A DNA stretch of 27,574 nt from JAFLCA01 sp041907145 (lineage in GTDB: Bacteria > Bdellovibrionota_C > UBA2361 > JAFLCA01). The DNA lies in contig JAYRHW010000106.1 in the NCBI GenBank assembly GCA_041907145.1, positions 1-27,574 on the forward strand, in the 5' to 3' direction. Below, piece by piece: positions 15,728 through 23,452 of this stretch; positions within the stretch are counted from its first letter, which is position 1; each line of letters opens with the position of its first letter. The notes under the pieces were generated by a model that searched no databases, was not told the DNA's origin, and saw only the letters and a program-made list of their open reading frames with translations. The translations under genes were made by a program, and so were the position numbers.

Positions 15728-16357
15728 ATGAACCCAATTATTCAAAGTATCCTCGATCGCCCGCTCAGCCATCGCATCGGCATTTGGGCTGGCAGTATTC
15801 TCTTCATCTGCTTCGTTTTTTGGCAGTATTTCTACGGCCCCAAGGTCACTGAGCACGAGGACCTTCGCGGCAAGATCGAGACACTCAACAGTCAGATCGG
15901 ACATGAGCAGCGCTTGGCCAGAAATCTTGGAAAATTCAAAAAGGAAGTGAAGGAGCTCGAGGAGAAGCTGAAGGTTGCCTTGCAGGAGTTGCCTGACGAA
16001 AAAGAGATTCCTGATTTGTTGAACAATATGTCCAGCCTGGCCCGCGATGCTGGCTTGGAAGTCAGCCTATTTCGCCCGAATCCGGAAGTATTCCGCGAAT
16101 TCTACGCGGAAGTGCCGGTCTCAGTTTCAGTCGAGGGAACCTTTCATCAGGTTGCCACGTTCTTTGATGAGGTCGGACGCTTGCCCCGCATCGTCAATAT
16201 CAATCAGATTTCCATGAAAGAGCCGAAATTACCGGATGGTGACGATCAGATGCGCATCAAGACCGACTGCACGGCGACCACTTTCCGCTATTTGGACGAG
16301 GAGGAACGCATCAAGACTCCGCAAGCCGAGGACAAGAAAAAGCGCCGTAAGAAGTAG
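15728..16357 (+). CDS. pilO: Type IV pilus assembly protein PilO
   Basis: The protein has 209 residues. The ATG at 15728 is preferred because GAGG sits 6-10 bases upstream; a GTG at 15716 overlaps the pilN stop. A membrane span (about 17-36, IGIWAGSILFICFVFWQYF) is followed by a periplasmic coiled coil (about 45-90, rich in Lys/Glu) and a C-terminal ferredoxin-like domain with VSVEGTFHQVATFFDEVGRLPRIV, the well-conserved PilO core. A basic KKKRRKK-type tail ends the protein. PilO forms a heterodimer with PilN. No pilP follows, although in most pilMNOPQ operons it is the next gene. Confidence 0.93.
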   Translation: MNPIIQSILDRPLSHRIGIWAGSILFICFVFWQYFYGPKVTEHEDLRGKIETLNSQIGHEQRLARNLGKFKKEVKELEEKLKVALQELPDEKEIPDLLNNMSSLARDAGLEVSLFRPNPEVFREFYAEVPVSVSVEGTFHQVATFFDEVGRLPRIVNINQISMKEPKLPDGDDQMRIKTDCTATTFRYLDEEERIKTPQAEDKKKRRKK

Positions 16358-16800
16358 CGGTCTTAAAACGTCGTTCTCGGATTTTGCCTGTCAGCTGACT
16401 GGAATTTTCCCTCGGCGCGCGCTTGCTTAGATGCCGGGGTGACTCGTCGCGCAATCCCGCAGAAATCTAGTGTTATCGCTAAAATATGCATTGACAGGCA
16501 GCGTGAATCTTTTTATTTCAACCTTGGTCAGTAGTGTATTTCAAAATTGGCGACGCGCCCCAGGACTCCTGTTCTTTGTCTCAGCGTCGTCGAGGTTTGT
16601 GAGTGGTTTTGCTTCTTGCAAGAGAAGTTTGGCAATAGGTATCATTCGTGAAACTTTTCAAGACTTATCGCTCGCTTTCAGTGTTGTTTGAGTTCATTTT
16701 CGCTTCCAGCTGCCCGTTTTTGTCAGCGCGCTGCGTGAATCGAAACGTGTAGCTTCTCGCTCTAAAGCGATGGTTTTGGTGCTTGTTTTGTTTTGTTAGT

Positions 16801-16828
16801 AAGGACCCTCATTTGGGGTAGGGTCTTT
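16801..16828 (+). terminator. Hairpin in the pilQ upstream region
   Basis: AAGGACCCT (16801-16809) pairs over its full length with AGGGTCTTT (16820-16828, one G-T pair) around a 10-base loop. The tail is AATATC, so the T content lies mostly in the stem. It could be a weak terminator for read-through from pilO or a leader element of pilQ. Confidence 0.4.
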
Positions 16829-16835
16829 AATATCG

Positions 16836-16888
16836 CGCCTTGTTAATTGGCCCCCAGGGAATACGCCTTGTTTATCGGCCCTTGGGAA
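16836..16888 (+). repeat. Two-copy imperfect tandem repeat in the pilQ leader
   Basis: Copy 1 (16836-16861) and copy 2 (16864-16888) share CGCCTTGTT-A/T-AT-C/T-GGCCC and GGGAA with a period of 28 bases. They lie about 55-110 bases upstream of the pilQ start. Paired binding sites for a regulator, or a structured mRNA leader, are possible. Confidence 0.5.
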
Positions 16889-16942
16889 GTTGGTTTTACA
16901 AGCAGTGTTAATGTTTATTTTAGTTAGTAAGGGAGAAATCTC

Positions 16943-19000
16943 ATGAACGTTGCCGCGAAGAGTATGCGGATGTCTCGCGTAGTGTTTCTTCTCGCCTCGA
17001 TCGCCTTCATTTCGGCCTGCGCGGGCAAGACTACTTCTCAACCGACGGATGCGTATACGAGCACTCCCTCGACCACTGAGACTGCTGCCTCGAATGAAAC
17101 TCTCGCCCCTGCGCCAGAGTCTTCCATTGCGGCATTCCAGAGTCCGGAGCTGACCGCTCCAAAAACCGCAGCTCTCGAGCATGGCGCAAGTGCCACAGCT
17201 GCGACGACGACGATTGCGGATAACGCGCCGGTGCTCCGAGGTGTGAGCATCGAGAGCGGCACGACCGGCAACATGATTGTTGCCGATATGGAATCGGCTG
17301 GATTCTTCACTCTGAAGAAGACCGCTCCTTCTGAGTATGTATTGACGCTTGAAGGCGCCGCTTTGGATCCCTCAGCCTCTGCTGCTCTCGTGGCAGCACC
17401 TGGCTCGGGGCAGATTCGCTCGGTTCGTCCCGTGCCTCAGGGCAAGGACGTATTGCTCAGGATTTTCGCAAATCCCAATTCAGATTTGATTGCTCAGACG
17501 CAAAATAACCGCATCATCGTTGCTCCACGTAGCGAGGCTCAAGCGGATATTCGCGCTCAAGCTAAAGCTGACGCAGCTCCGGCTGCCGATGCTCCGAAGG
17601 CTGAGGTAACTAAGTCAGAAGGCGGAACGGAAGCGAAAGCTGCTGACACCGGACTTGACGCCGATGTCGGCACGCTGCTCGATGAGACTCCGAAGTATAC
17701 CGGACGCCTTATCTCGCTCGACTTGCAGGACACCGATATCGATAACGCGCTTCGAATCATCGCCGAGGTTTCGAACCTCAACATCATCGCCAGCGAGGAT
17801 GTTACCGGAAAAGTTACCTTGCGCTTGATCGACGTTCCTTGGGATCAGGCCTTGGACGTTATCCTCAAGACCAACGGATTGGATAAGGTCCAGGAAGGAA
17901 ACGTCATCCGCATTGCTCCTGTCGAGAAGCTGCGCCAAGAGCGCGAGGCTTTGAAGCAGGCTCAGCAGGCCGAAGATGACCTCGAGCCGCTCTCGGTGAA
18001 GTACATCCGCATCAGCTACGCAAAGGCTGCCGATCTCAAGCCTCTCGTTGAGACGGTACTGAGCGAGCGTGGCTCGGTGACGTATGATGAGCGTACGAAC
18101 CAAATCATCATCAAGGATATTCGCAAGGGCATTAAAAATGTCGCCGAGCTCGTCGCGAAGTTGGATTTGCGCACTCCGCAGGTCCTGCTCGAGACGCAGA
18201 TCGTCGAGGCCAGCCGCAGCTTGCTGCGCGACCTTGGCGCTGAGCTCGGATTCCAGTACATCCGTTCGCCAGAGCTTGGAAACGCCACGGGGAATAACTT
18301 CCCGAACAGCGTGAACATCGGCGGCGGGTTGCCTGGCGGAAGTGCTTCGAGCTTCCCAGCGTCGGTATCGGCGCTTGGCGGATCGGCAGTCAACTTCCTG
18401 TTCGGTAGTGCCGACGGATCTCAGACATTGAGCACGCGCATTAGCGCTCTCGAGACTGAGGGCAAGGTTCGAGTCGTCAGCCGTCCTGCGGTAGCGACCA
18501 CGAATAACAAGGCGGCCGAAATTAAGAGTGTCGAGAAGATTCGCGTAAAGACTCCGAGCGGCGGTAACTCCGTGTCGGTAGGTCAAGGAGCCACCGCTGC
18601 TGGCGGTTCGGGCGGCGTAGCAACGGAGACAATCGAGGTTGGTATCACCCTCAATGTTACTCCGCAAGCCTCGCCTGACTACTACGTGTTGATGGATATC
18701 AATGCGAAGTCCAGCACCTTCGGTGATCGAATTGTGGACGGAATTCCTTCTGAGCGAGCACGCAGTGCAACCTCGACGATTCTTGTCTCCAGCGGACAGA
18801 CATTTGCAATGGGCGGAATATACAAGATTGCGGATACCGACAACGTGTCGGGTGTTCCGTTCTTCAAGGACATTCCGTTCCTCGGGCATCTGTTCCGGCG
18901 CGCCCGCATCGATAAGTCTGATGAAGAACTCATTTTCTTCATCACGCCACGTATCGTTGAGGGAAGCTTCGATGACGCTGCTATGAAGGTTGCCTCGTAA
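16943..19000 (+). CDS. pilQ: Type IV pilus secretin PilQ, with lipobox
   Basis: The protein has 685 residues with GGGAG upstream of the ATG. PilQ forms the outer-membrane channel for the pilus. Domains in order: signal (1-26) ending in lipobox ISAC, so Cys26 may be lipidated; low-complexity Thr/Ser/Ala linker; an AMIN domain (about 95-190), which in the family binds peptidoglycan; Ala/Lys linker; an STN-type N0 domain (about 250-325, including VTGKVTLRLIDVPWDQALDVIL); one N1/secretin_N domain (about 349-430); and the secretin domain to the end, with the signature VPFFKDIPFLGHLFR. A lipidated PilQ is unusual to my knowledge and might replace an accessory pilotin. Two lipoprotein genes follow, the first by 21 bases. 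Confidence 0.94.
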   Translation: MNVAAKSMRMSRVVFLLASIAFISACAGKTTSQPTDAYTSTPSTTETAASNETLAPAPESSIAAFQSPELTAPKTAALEHGASATAATTTIADNAPVLRGVSIESGTTGNMIVADMESAGFFTLKKTAPSEYVLTLEGAALDPSASAALVAAPGSGQIRSVRPVPQGKDVLLRIFANPNSDLIAQTQNNRIIVAPRSEAQADIRAQAKADAAPAADAPKAEVTKSEGGTEAKAADTGLDADVGTLLDETPKYTGRLISLDLQDTDIDNALRIIAEVSNLNIIASEDVTGKVTLRLIDVPWDQALDVILKTNGLDKVQEGNVIRIAPVEKLRQEREALKQAQQAEDDLEPLSVKYIRISYAKAADLKPLVETVLSERGSVTYDERTNQIIIKDIRKGIKNVAELVAKLDLRTPQVLLETQIVEASRSLLRDLGAELGFQYIRSPELGNATGNNFPNSVNIGGGLPGGSASSFPASVSALGGSAVNFLFGSADGSQTLSTRISALETEGKVRVVSRPAVATTNNKAAEIKSVEKIRVKTPSGGNSVSVGQGATAAGGSGGVATETIEVGITLNVTPQASPDYYVLMDINAKSSTFGDRIVDGIPSERARSATSTILVSSGQTFAMGGIYKIADTDNVSGVPFFKDIPFLGHLFRRARIDKSDEELIFFITPRIVEGSFDDAAMKVAS

Positions 19001-19021
19001 GAATTTTAAGGGAGTCTGACT

Positions 19022-19729
19022 ATGCGCTTTAGCTACGCAAGAATGAGAAATCTGCTCGCGGGTTTGGCTGTCGGTCTCGCGGTCGTAGGCTGCGGATCGG
19101 CAACAAACAATGACCAGGGAGCGAGCTTCACACTGTTAGGATACTTTGCCGCCCTGCCATCCAGCGGCGCCACTGACCTACCGGTGCAGCTGACAGGTCT
19201 GTCCATTTTGCTCAGTGATTCCGATCAGAATGAGACGCCGCCAAGTGGAAATAATCTTGGCAGTGGAACGGTGCTTGCCGTCGTGGGTATTCAAAGCAAT
19301 CTGGTTGCTCAGGCCATCCGCACTGACCAGGTATTCTTCGAGTACAACATTCCAGGCGCTTCGGCCCAGCCGCCGACCACGAACTATGCGCTCTCGATGA
19401 CATTAGGGCCCGCTACTTCGGCAACGACTGCCCCCAGTTCGTCCTTGCCGGGTGGTTTCACCGGTCTATCCAATCGCGCGTTCGCACAGGTTCCGGTCAT
19501 TCCGGCGGAAATTCGCCAGTGGATGAGCTTGAACCGCAACAGCCTTCCCGAGCGTCCATTCGTAATGACGGTGCGCACGGTGGTGACTGGCGTTGGAACG
19601 GCCGGCGATCGTTGGGATACAAATGCCGCGGACCTTTTTGTTCAGGTCAACGACGACACGATTATTTCTCCGACGGAGGGAACTCCCCCGTCTGAGAGCG
19701 ATACCAACGGCGAGCCGGGCGCGCTCTAG
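19022..19729 (+). CDS. Lipoprotein downstream of PilQ, unknown function
   Basis: The protein has 235 residues. AAGGGAG precedes the ATG and the gap to pilQ is 21 bases, so the genes are probably co-transcribed. Lipobox VVGC places the acylated Cys at residue 24. The mature protein is rich in Thr, Ser, Pro, Asn and Gly with short beta-like stretches, as in exported beta-sandwich proteins. It lacks the DPF motif of PilP and is not recognisable as PilP. An acidic, Ser/Pro-rich C-terminal tail follows (after about residue 215). Its position suggests a role with the secretin or pilus, but that is inference from neighbourhood alone. Confidence 0.75.
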   Translation: MRFSYARMRNLLAGLAVGLAVVGCGSATNNDQGASFTLLGYFAALPSSGATDLPVQLTGLSILLSDSDQNETPPSGNNLGSGTVLAVVGIQSNLVAQAIRTDQVFFEYNIPGASAQPPTTNYALSMTLGPATSATTAPSSSLPGGFTGLSNRAFAQVPVIPAEIRQWMSLNRNSLPERPFVMTVRTVVTGVGTAGDRWDTNAADLFVQVNDDTIISPTEGTPPSESDTNGEPGAL

Positions 19730-19782
19730 AGGTTTGGCTTAGGGGAATTTCTCGTACAAGGTAACGATTAGGGATTGAATGT

Positions 19783-20877
19783 ATGAATAACAGAAAGCTT
19801 GGCTCAATTGCTTTCGCTTCCGCTCTTGGAACAATCGGGCTGGTACTGGCCTGTTGTACTGGCAGCACCGATGGAGGTGAGGCAGATTTCTCCGGCGGGC
19901 AGTTCGTCGGCTCTGATGCCAACACGGGCTCGATGGCACTCAACGTGCTCGATGCTGACATGTCTGTCGCCGATACCTCTGGATTCGGAGTTAGCGTGCG
20001 AGACACGCAAGGCCGTCCCGTATCGGGTATGAAGGTCTCTTGTGACTCAGAGGCTGGCGTAGCGATCCTCGAGCCAGCTAGCGGCTCAGAGACCACGAGC
20101 TCCTCTGGCGATATCAGCGGCGTCATTGGATGCGCAGCACCAGGAAGCTATCAGCTTGCATGCCGACTTTCAGTCGGATCGAATAAGCGCAAGCTCGTTG
20201 ACGTTAAGTGTCGTGGCCCGATTCCGACAGGCTTCACTGGATTCCCAGGCGCTGGTGGCGGTGGATTGGGTGGTGGTTCCGATACTTCGGATAGCGGCGG
20301 AGTTGGCGGTACCGATACCGATGGTATTCGTATCACCAATGCGTATTTCGATGACGCCGGAACTGGAGGCAGCTCCAGCTCGTCCAATTTCTCGATTGAT
20401 ACCAAGCAGCGAGTTTGCACGACTCAGACCGGAGACGCAGGAGCTGGAACGCCAACGCCGACCCCTGTCATTACATTGGAGCCGTTCTTTGATACCGTCC
20501 TGAATGTTCGTGTGGTTAATAACACCAATCAGGCAGTTAAGTTCAACCAGATGAACTATACGGTTGATAGTACCGAGTACGGTCCCGTGTCGTTTATCGG
20601 TGAGGCTACGGCTGTCGAAGGTGGTGGCGGCGAGGGAGAGCTTAGGATGCTTGCGTTCCAGGCAGTTACTGGAAGCCAGAATACAACCAACATTCCCTTT
20701 GATGATACGAGCCTGCTGGAGAAGCGTTTTGTAGGTGCTGGTTCAAACGTTACTGTAGGCACTGGCTTTAAGAGTGTCCGCATCACACTGACTGGCACTA
20801 ATGACAGTGGTGATACCGTCAATATCTCGGCATCGGTAACGCTTAACTTCGCTCCGTTTAATCGTTGCGCAAGCTAA
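19783..20877 (+). CDS. Lipoprotein with Ig-like domain, end of pilQ operon
   Basis: The protein has 364 residues and AGGGA precedes the ATG. Lipobox LVLAC gives Cys24 as the acylated residue. Residues about 50-150 look like a bacterial Ig-like (Big_1-type) domain: FGVSVRDTQGRPVSGMKVSC and later GSYQLACRLSVGSNKRKLVDVKC. A Gly/Ser/Asp-rich linker (about 150-200) leads to a second beta-rich domain ending in Cys, with paired Cys elsewhere that could form disulfides. The family is not recognised. It is the last gene before the terminator at 20917 and probably in the pilQ transcript; a surface or pilus-accessory role is a guess from context. Confidence 0.75.
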   Translation: MNNRKLGSIAFASALGTIGLVLACCTGSTDGGEADFSGGQFVGSDANTGSMALNVLDADMSVADTSGFGVSVRDTQGRPVSGMKVSCDSEAGVAILEPASGSETTSSSGDISGVIGCAAPGSYQLACRLSVGSNKRKLVDVKCRGPIPTGFTGFPGAGGGGLGGGSDTSDSGGVGGTDTDGIRITNAYFDDAGTGGSSSSSNFSIDTKQRVCTTQTGDAGAGTPTPTPVITLEPFFDTVLNVRVVNNTNQAVKFNQMNYTVDSTEYGPVSFIGEATAVEGGGGEGELRMLAFQAVTGSQNTTNIPFDDTSLLEKRFVGAGSNVTVGTGFKSVRITLTGTNDSGDTVNISASVTLNFAPFNRCAS

Positions 20878-20889
20878 AAGTTGACCGTG

Positions 20890-20906
20890 AGTCTGCTTTG
20901 CAGACT
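20890..20906 (+). other. Small hairpin before the terminator
   Basis: AGTCTGC (20890-20896) and GCAGACT (20900-20906) are exact complements around TTT. It lies just after the stop of the Ig-like lipoprotein and 11 bases before the main terminator, forming a tandem 3'-end structure. Confidence 0.55.
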
Positions 20907-20916
20907 AGTTAGATTC

Positions 20917-20951
20917 GGGAAGGGCTCGCTTTGCGGGCCCTTCCCTTTTTT
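20917..20951 (+). terminator. Strong Rho-independent terminator of the pilQ operon
   Basis: GGGAAGGGCTCG (20917-20928) pairs with CGGGCCCTTCCC (20934-20945, one T-G pair) around a 5-base loop and is followed by six T (20946-20951). This is the clearest intrinsic terminator in the window. Confidence 0.92.
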
Positions 20952-20972
20952 GATTAGTGACTGGATGGGGGT

Positions 20973-21374
20973 ATGTCTTCAGAGAATGAACTTAGACAAT
21001 CCGTGGCAGCCGATCCGGGCAATCCGCTATTTGTAGAGCTCGCAGAAGTTTTACGTAAGCGCGGTGCTGCCACGGAAGCGCTGCAGACATGCTTGATTGG
21101 ACTCTCAAAGAATCCGACCTGCCATCAGGGCCGCTTGGTTCTAGCGCGATTATTCTACGAGGGCGGCATGTACGGCTTTGCCGTTAGGGAAATAGAAGCT
21201 CTGAGAGAAGCCATGCCTGAGAGCAAGACACTCATTAAGCTAATGGAGAAGCTCGCGCCTGGGTCAACAAGCCTGTCCGCGGCAGTTAAACAGGCTGAGA
21301 CTGAAGTAGTGGCGGAGACTGATTTTGAGTTTGATGAGTTGGAATTAATTGGGGCTGAAAAGCCTAAGAGGTAG
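20973..21374 (+). CDS. Small TPR-like protein
   Basis: The protein has 133 residues with a G-rich ribosome site before the ATG. Residues about 1-85 read as two tetratricopeptide-like helical pairs: NPLFVELAEVLRKRGAATEAL, then NPTCHQGRLVLARLFYEGGMYGFAVREI. The C-terminal third is acidic (ETDFEFDELEL). TPR repeats usually hold partner proteins. There is no signal peptide, so it is cytoplasmic. It sits alone between the pilQ terminator and accB; its partner is unknown. Confidence 0.7.
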   Translation: MSSENELRQSVAADPGNPLFVELAEVLRKRGAATEALQTCLIGLSKNPTCHQGRLVLARLFYEGGMYGFAVREIEALREAMPESKTLIKLMEKLAPGSTSLSAAVKQAETEVVAETDFEFDELELIGAEKPKR

Positions 21375-21543
21375 CCAACTATCAGTCTCTCTTGTTTCTT
21401 CCTCGGCGCCCGCGTGGCTCTTTGTGGTAGAGACATAAAATTTATCAATAAAATCCGAAGACTGGAGTTATTTTTCTGCTTATGGCAGACTAGGGCCCAA
21501 CTTTGGATTGGTTAGAGCCAGTTAGACTTCATTAGAAGCCGAT
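21375..21543. other. Intergenic region upstream of accB
   Basis: This 169-base gap holds the expected accBC promoter. An A/T-rich patch (21434-21456) is a candidate promoter zone, but no -35/-10 pair is convincing. No small gene is seen. Confidence 0.35.
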
Positions 21544-22032
21544 ATGAAAATTGAAGAGATCGCAGAAATTATCAATATTCTCAAACAAACCGACGTCACC
21601 GAGTTCGAGATTGATCAGGACGGTACGCATATCCGCCTAGCTCGCGGCGCTCGTGTAGCGGCAGCTACTGCCGCGGCCGCCGTGTATCATCACGTCGAGC
21701 CAGCTATTACTGGCACCGTAAATGGCCATGCCTTGCCTGCCGTGGCGCCACAGGCTGCCCCAGCCGGCCCTGCTGCTGTACCTAGCCACCTGGTGAAGGT
21801 CGAGTCGCCGATTGTAGGCACCTTCTATCGCAGACCGTCCCCAGATGCCGAGCCATTTGTAGCCGAGGGGCAGACAGTTAAGAAGGGCGATACGCTCTGC
21901 ATCATTGAAGCCATGAAATTAATGAATGAAATAGAAGCCACAACGTCTGGAAAGGTGGAAAAGGTTCTTCTCACCGATGGCCAGGTAGTTGAGTTTGGCG
22001 AAGTGTTGTTCCTGATCAATCCTAACGCCTAA
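21544..22032 (+). CDS. accB: Biotin carboxyl carrier protein of acetyl-CoA carboxylase
   Basis: The protein has 162 residues, typical length. AccB carries biotin between the biotin carboxylase and carboxyltransferase parts of acetyl-CoA carboxylase, making malonyl-CoA for fatty-acid synthesis. An N-terminal helical segment (about 1-35) is followed by an Ala/Pro-rich linker (about 40-80) and the C-terminal biotinyl domain. The motif EAMKLMNEIEA carries the biotinylated Lys125. accC starts 13 bases later, the usual accBC arrangement. Confidence 0.96.
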   Translation: MKIEEIAEIINILKQTDVTEFEIDQDGTHIRLARGARVAAATAAAAVYHHVEPAITGTVNGHALPAVAPQAAPAGPAAVPSHLVKVESPIVGTFYRRPSPDAEPFVAEGQTVKKGDTLCIIEAMKLMNEIEATTSGKVEKVLLTDGQVVEFGEVLFLINPNA

Positions 22033-22045
22033 TACTATTCCCATT

Positions 22046-23452
22046 GTGAAGGCTCCTCCGTTCAATAAAGTCCTTATCGCCAATCGCGGCGAAATAGCGC
22101 TGCGCGTTATTCGCGCCTGCCATGAGCTTGGCATCAAGACAGTGGCTGTCCACTCGGTTGCCGATAAAGACGCCCTGCATGTGAAGCTGGCTTCGGAGTC
22201 AGTCTGTATCGGTCCAGCGCTGGCCAAGGATAGTTATCTCAATATAGCTACCGTAATGGCCGCGGCGGTTGCTACTGGCGCTGACGCCATCCATCCTGGC
22301 TACGGGTTCCTTAGTGAAAATGCTGCATTTGCCGAGATTTGCGGCAGCTGCGGAATTACTTTCATCGGTCCCACGGTTCGCAATATGCGCGTCATGGGTG
22401 ACAAGGCACGCGCGCGCCGGGCGGCTGACAAGGCCGGCGTACCAACGATTCCAGGTGATTCGCGCGGTTTTCTGGATCAAGCCGAAGCATTTAAAGTCGC
22501 AGAAGCTGCGGGATTCCCGATTCTTCTGAAGGCTTGCGCTGGTGGCGGCGGGCGCGGCATGAAGATTGTGCAGGCGCCTGAGGAGTTTTCACAGTTATTT
22601 GCGACAGCGCAGCGCGAAGTCGAGGCCGCGTTTGGCGACGGACACTTGCTGGTGGAGAAGTACTTGCCGCGAGTTCGTCACATCGAGGTGCAAATTGCCG
22701 GCGATCAGTTCCACAATGTAATCCATTTGGGAATTCGCGACTGCTCGATTCAACGCCGTTACCAGAAGATTATCGAGGAATCGCCTTCGATTGGCCTGGA
22801 TCCTAAACTTCAAACTCAAATCGAGAATGCCGCAGTGGAGCTCGGTAAGTCCGTCAATTACACCAATGTCGGCACGTGCGAATTCTTGGTCGATCTCAAT
22901 GCCCAGCGTTACTACTTCATAGAGATGAACACCCGCCTGCAAGTGGAGCACCCGGTGACCGAAATGGCCACGGATGTCGACCTGGTGAAGGAGCAAATCA
23001 GACTCGCCGCCGGTATGGAGCTTTCACTCCAGCAGAAGGATGTGAAGATAAGCGGACATACCATGGAAGTCCGGGTGAATGCGGAGGATCCCCGTACACT
23101 GATACCATCGCCGGGATATGTCAGCAGCTATCATCCGCCCGGAGGCAACGGTGTCCGCGTGGACTCAGCAGTTTACGCCGGATACACGGTCCAGCCGTAC
23201 TATGATTCATTAATTTCGAAACTGATTGTTCGCGGGCGGGATCGCCAAGCCTGCATCGATAAAATGCTGGTGGCGCTCCAGGAATACATTATCGAGGGCA
23301 TTCACACTAATATCGAACTGCATCGCCGAATTTTGCGTCACCCCGACTTCCAGAGCGGTAATTTTTATACGAAATTCTTAGAACACGTTAACGTCTTTGC
23401 CGAGGATGAAAAATGCGAGGACAAACTCGAAAAAACCGCTGTCGCTGCGTAA
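22046..23452 (+). CDS. accC: Biotin carboxylase subunit of acetyl-CoA carboxylase
   Basis: The protein has 468 residues, starting at GTG, slightly longer than usual because of extra N-terminal residues and an acidic/basic tail. It carboxylates the biotin on AccB with ATP and bicarbonate. NKVLIANRGEIALRVIRAC opens the N-domain; KACAGGGGRGMKIV is the ATP-grasp glycine-rich loop; EMNTRLQVEHPVTE contains catalytic Glu, Arg and metal-binding residues. All appear intact. Its last 40 bases overlap the DUF1573 gene in another frame. Confidence 0.96.
   Translation: MKAPPFNKVLIANRGEIALRVIRACHELGIKTVAVHSVADKDALHVKLASESVCIGPALAKDSYLNIATVMAAAVATGADAIHPGYGFLSENAAFAEICGSCGITFIGPTVRNMRVMGDKARARRAADKAGVPTIPGDSRGFLDQAEAFKVAEAAGFPILLKACAGGGGRGMKIVQAPEEFSQLFATAQREVEAAFGDGHLLVEKYLPRVRHIEVQIAGDQFHNVIHLGIRDCSIQRRYQKIIEESPSIGLDPKLQTQIENAAVELGKSVNYTNVGTCEFLVDLNAQRYYFIEMNTRLQVEHPVTEMATDVDLVKEQIRLAAGMELSLQQKDVKISGHTMEVRVNAEDPRTLIPSPGYVSSYHPPGGNGVRVDSAVYAGYTVQPYYDSLISKLIVRGRDRQACIDKMLVALQEYIIEGIHTNIELHRRILRHPDFQSGNFYTKFLEHVNVFAEDEKCEDKLEKTAVAA

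Larger units (their letters stand above)
16358..16942 (+). other. 585-base gap between pilO and pilQ, no gene supported
   Basis: This T-rich stretch lies where pilP would be expected. The longest frame (16470-16691, 73 codons from TTG) has no ribosome site or recognisable domain and I do not accept it. Visible structures are a self-complementary GTCAGCTGAC (16390-16399), a 9-bp hairpin (16801-16828) and a 28-base-period imperfect tandem repeat (16836-16888). The end of the gap is the pilQ leader. Confidence 0.5.

Noticed and set aside
16470..16691. Candidate 73-codon gene in the pilO-pilQ gap, possibly pilP
   Set aside because: Rare start, no lipobox and no DPF-like PilP motif.
17615..18889. 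424-codon minus-strand frame opposite pilQ
   Set aside because: It is the antisense shadow of a strongly conserved secretin gene, has no family features and no ribosome site.
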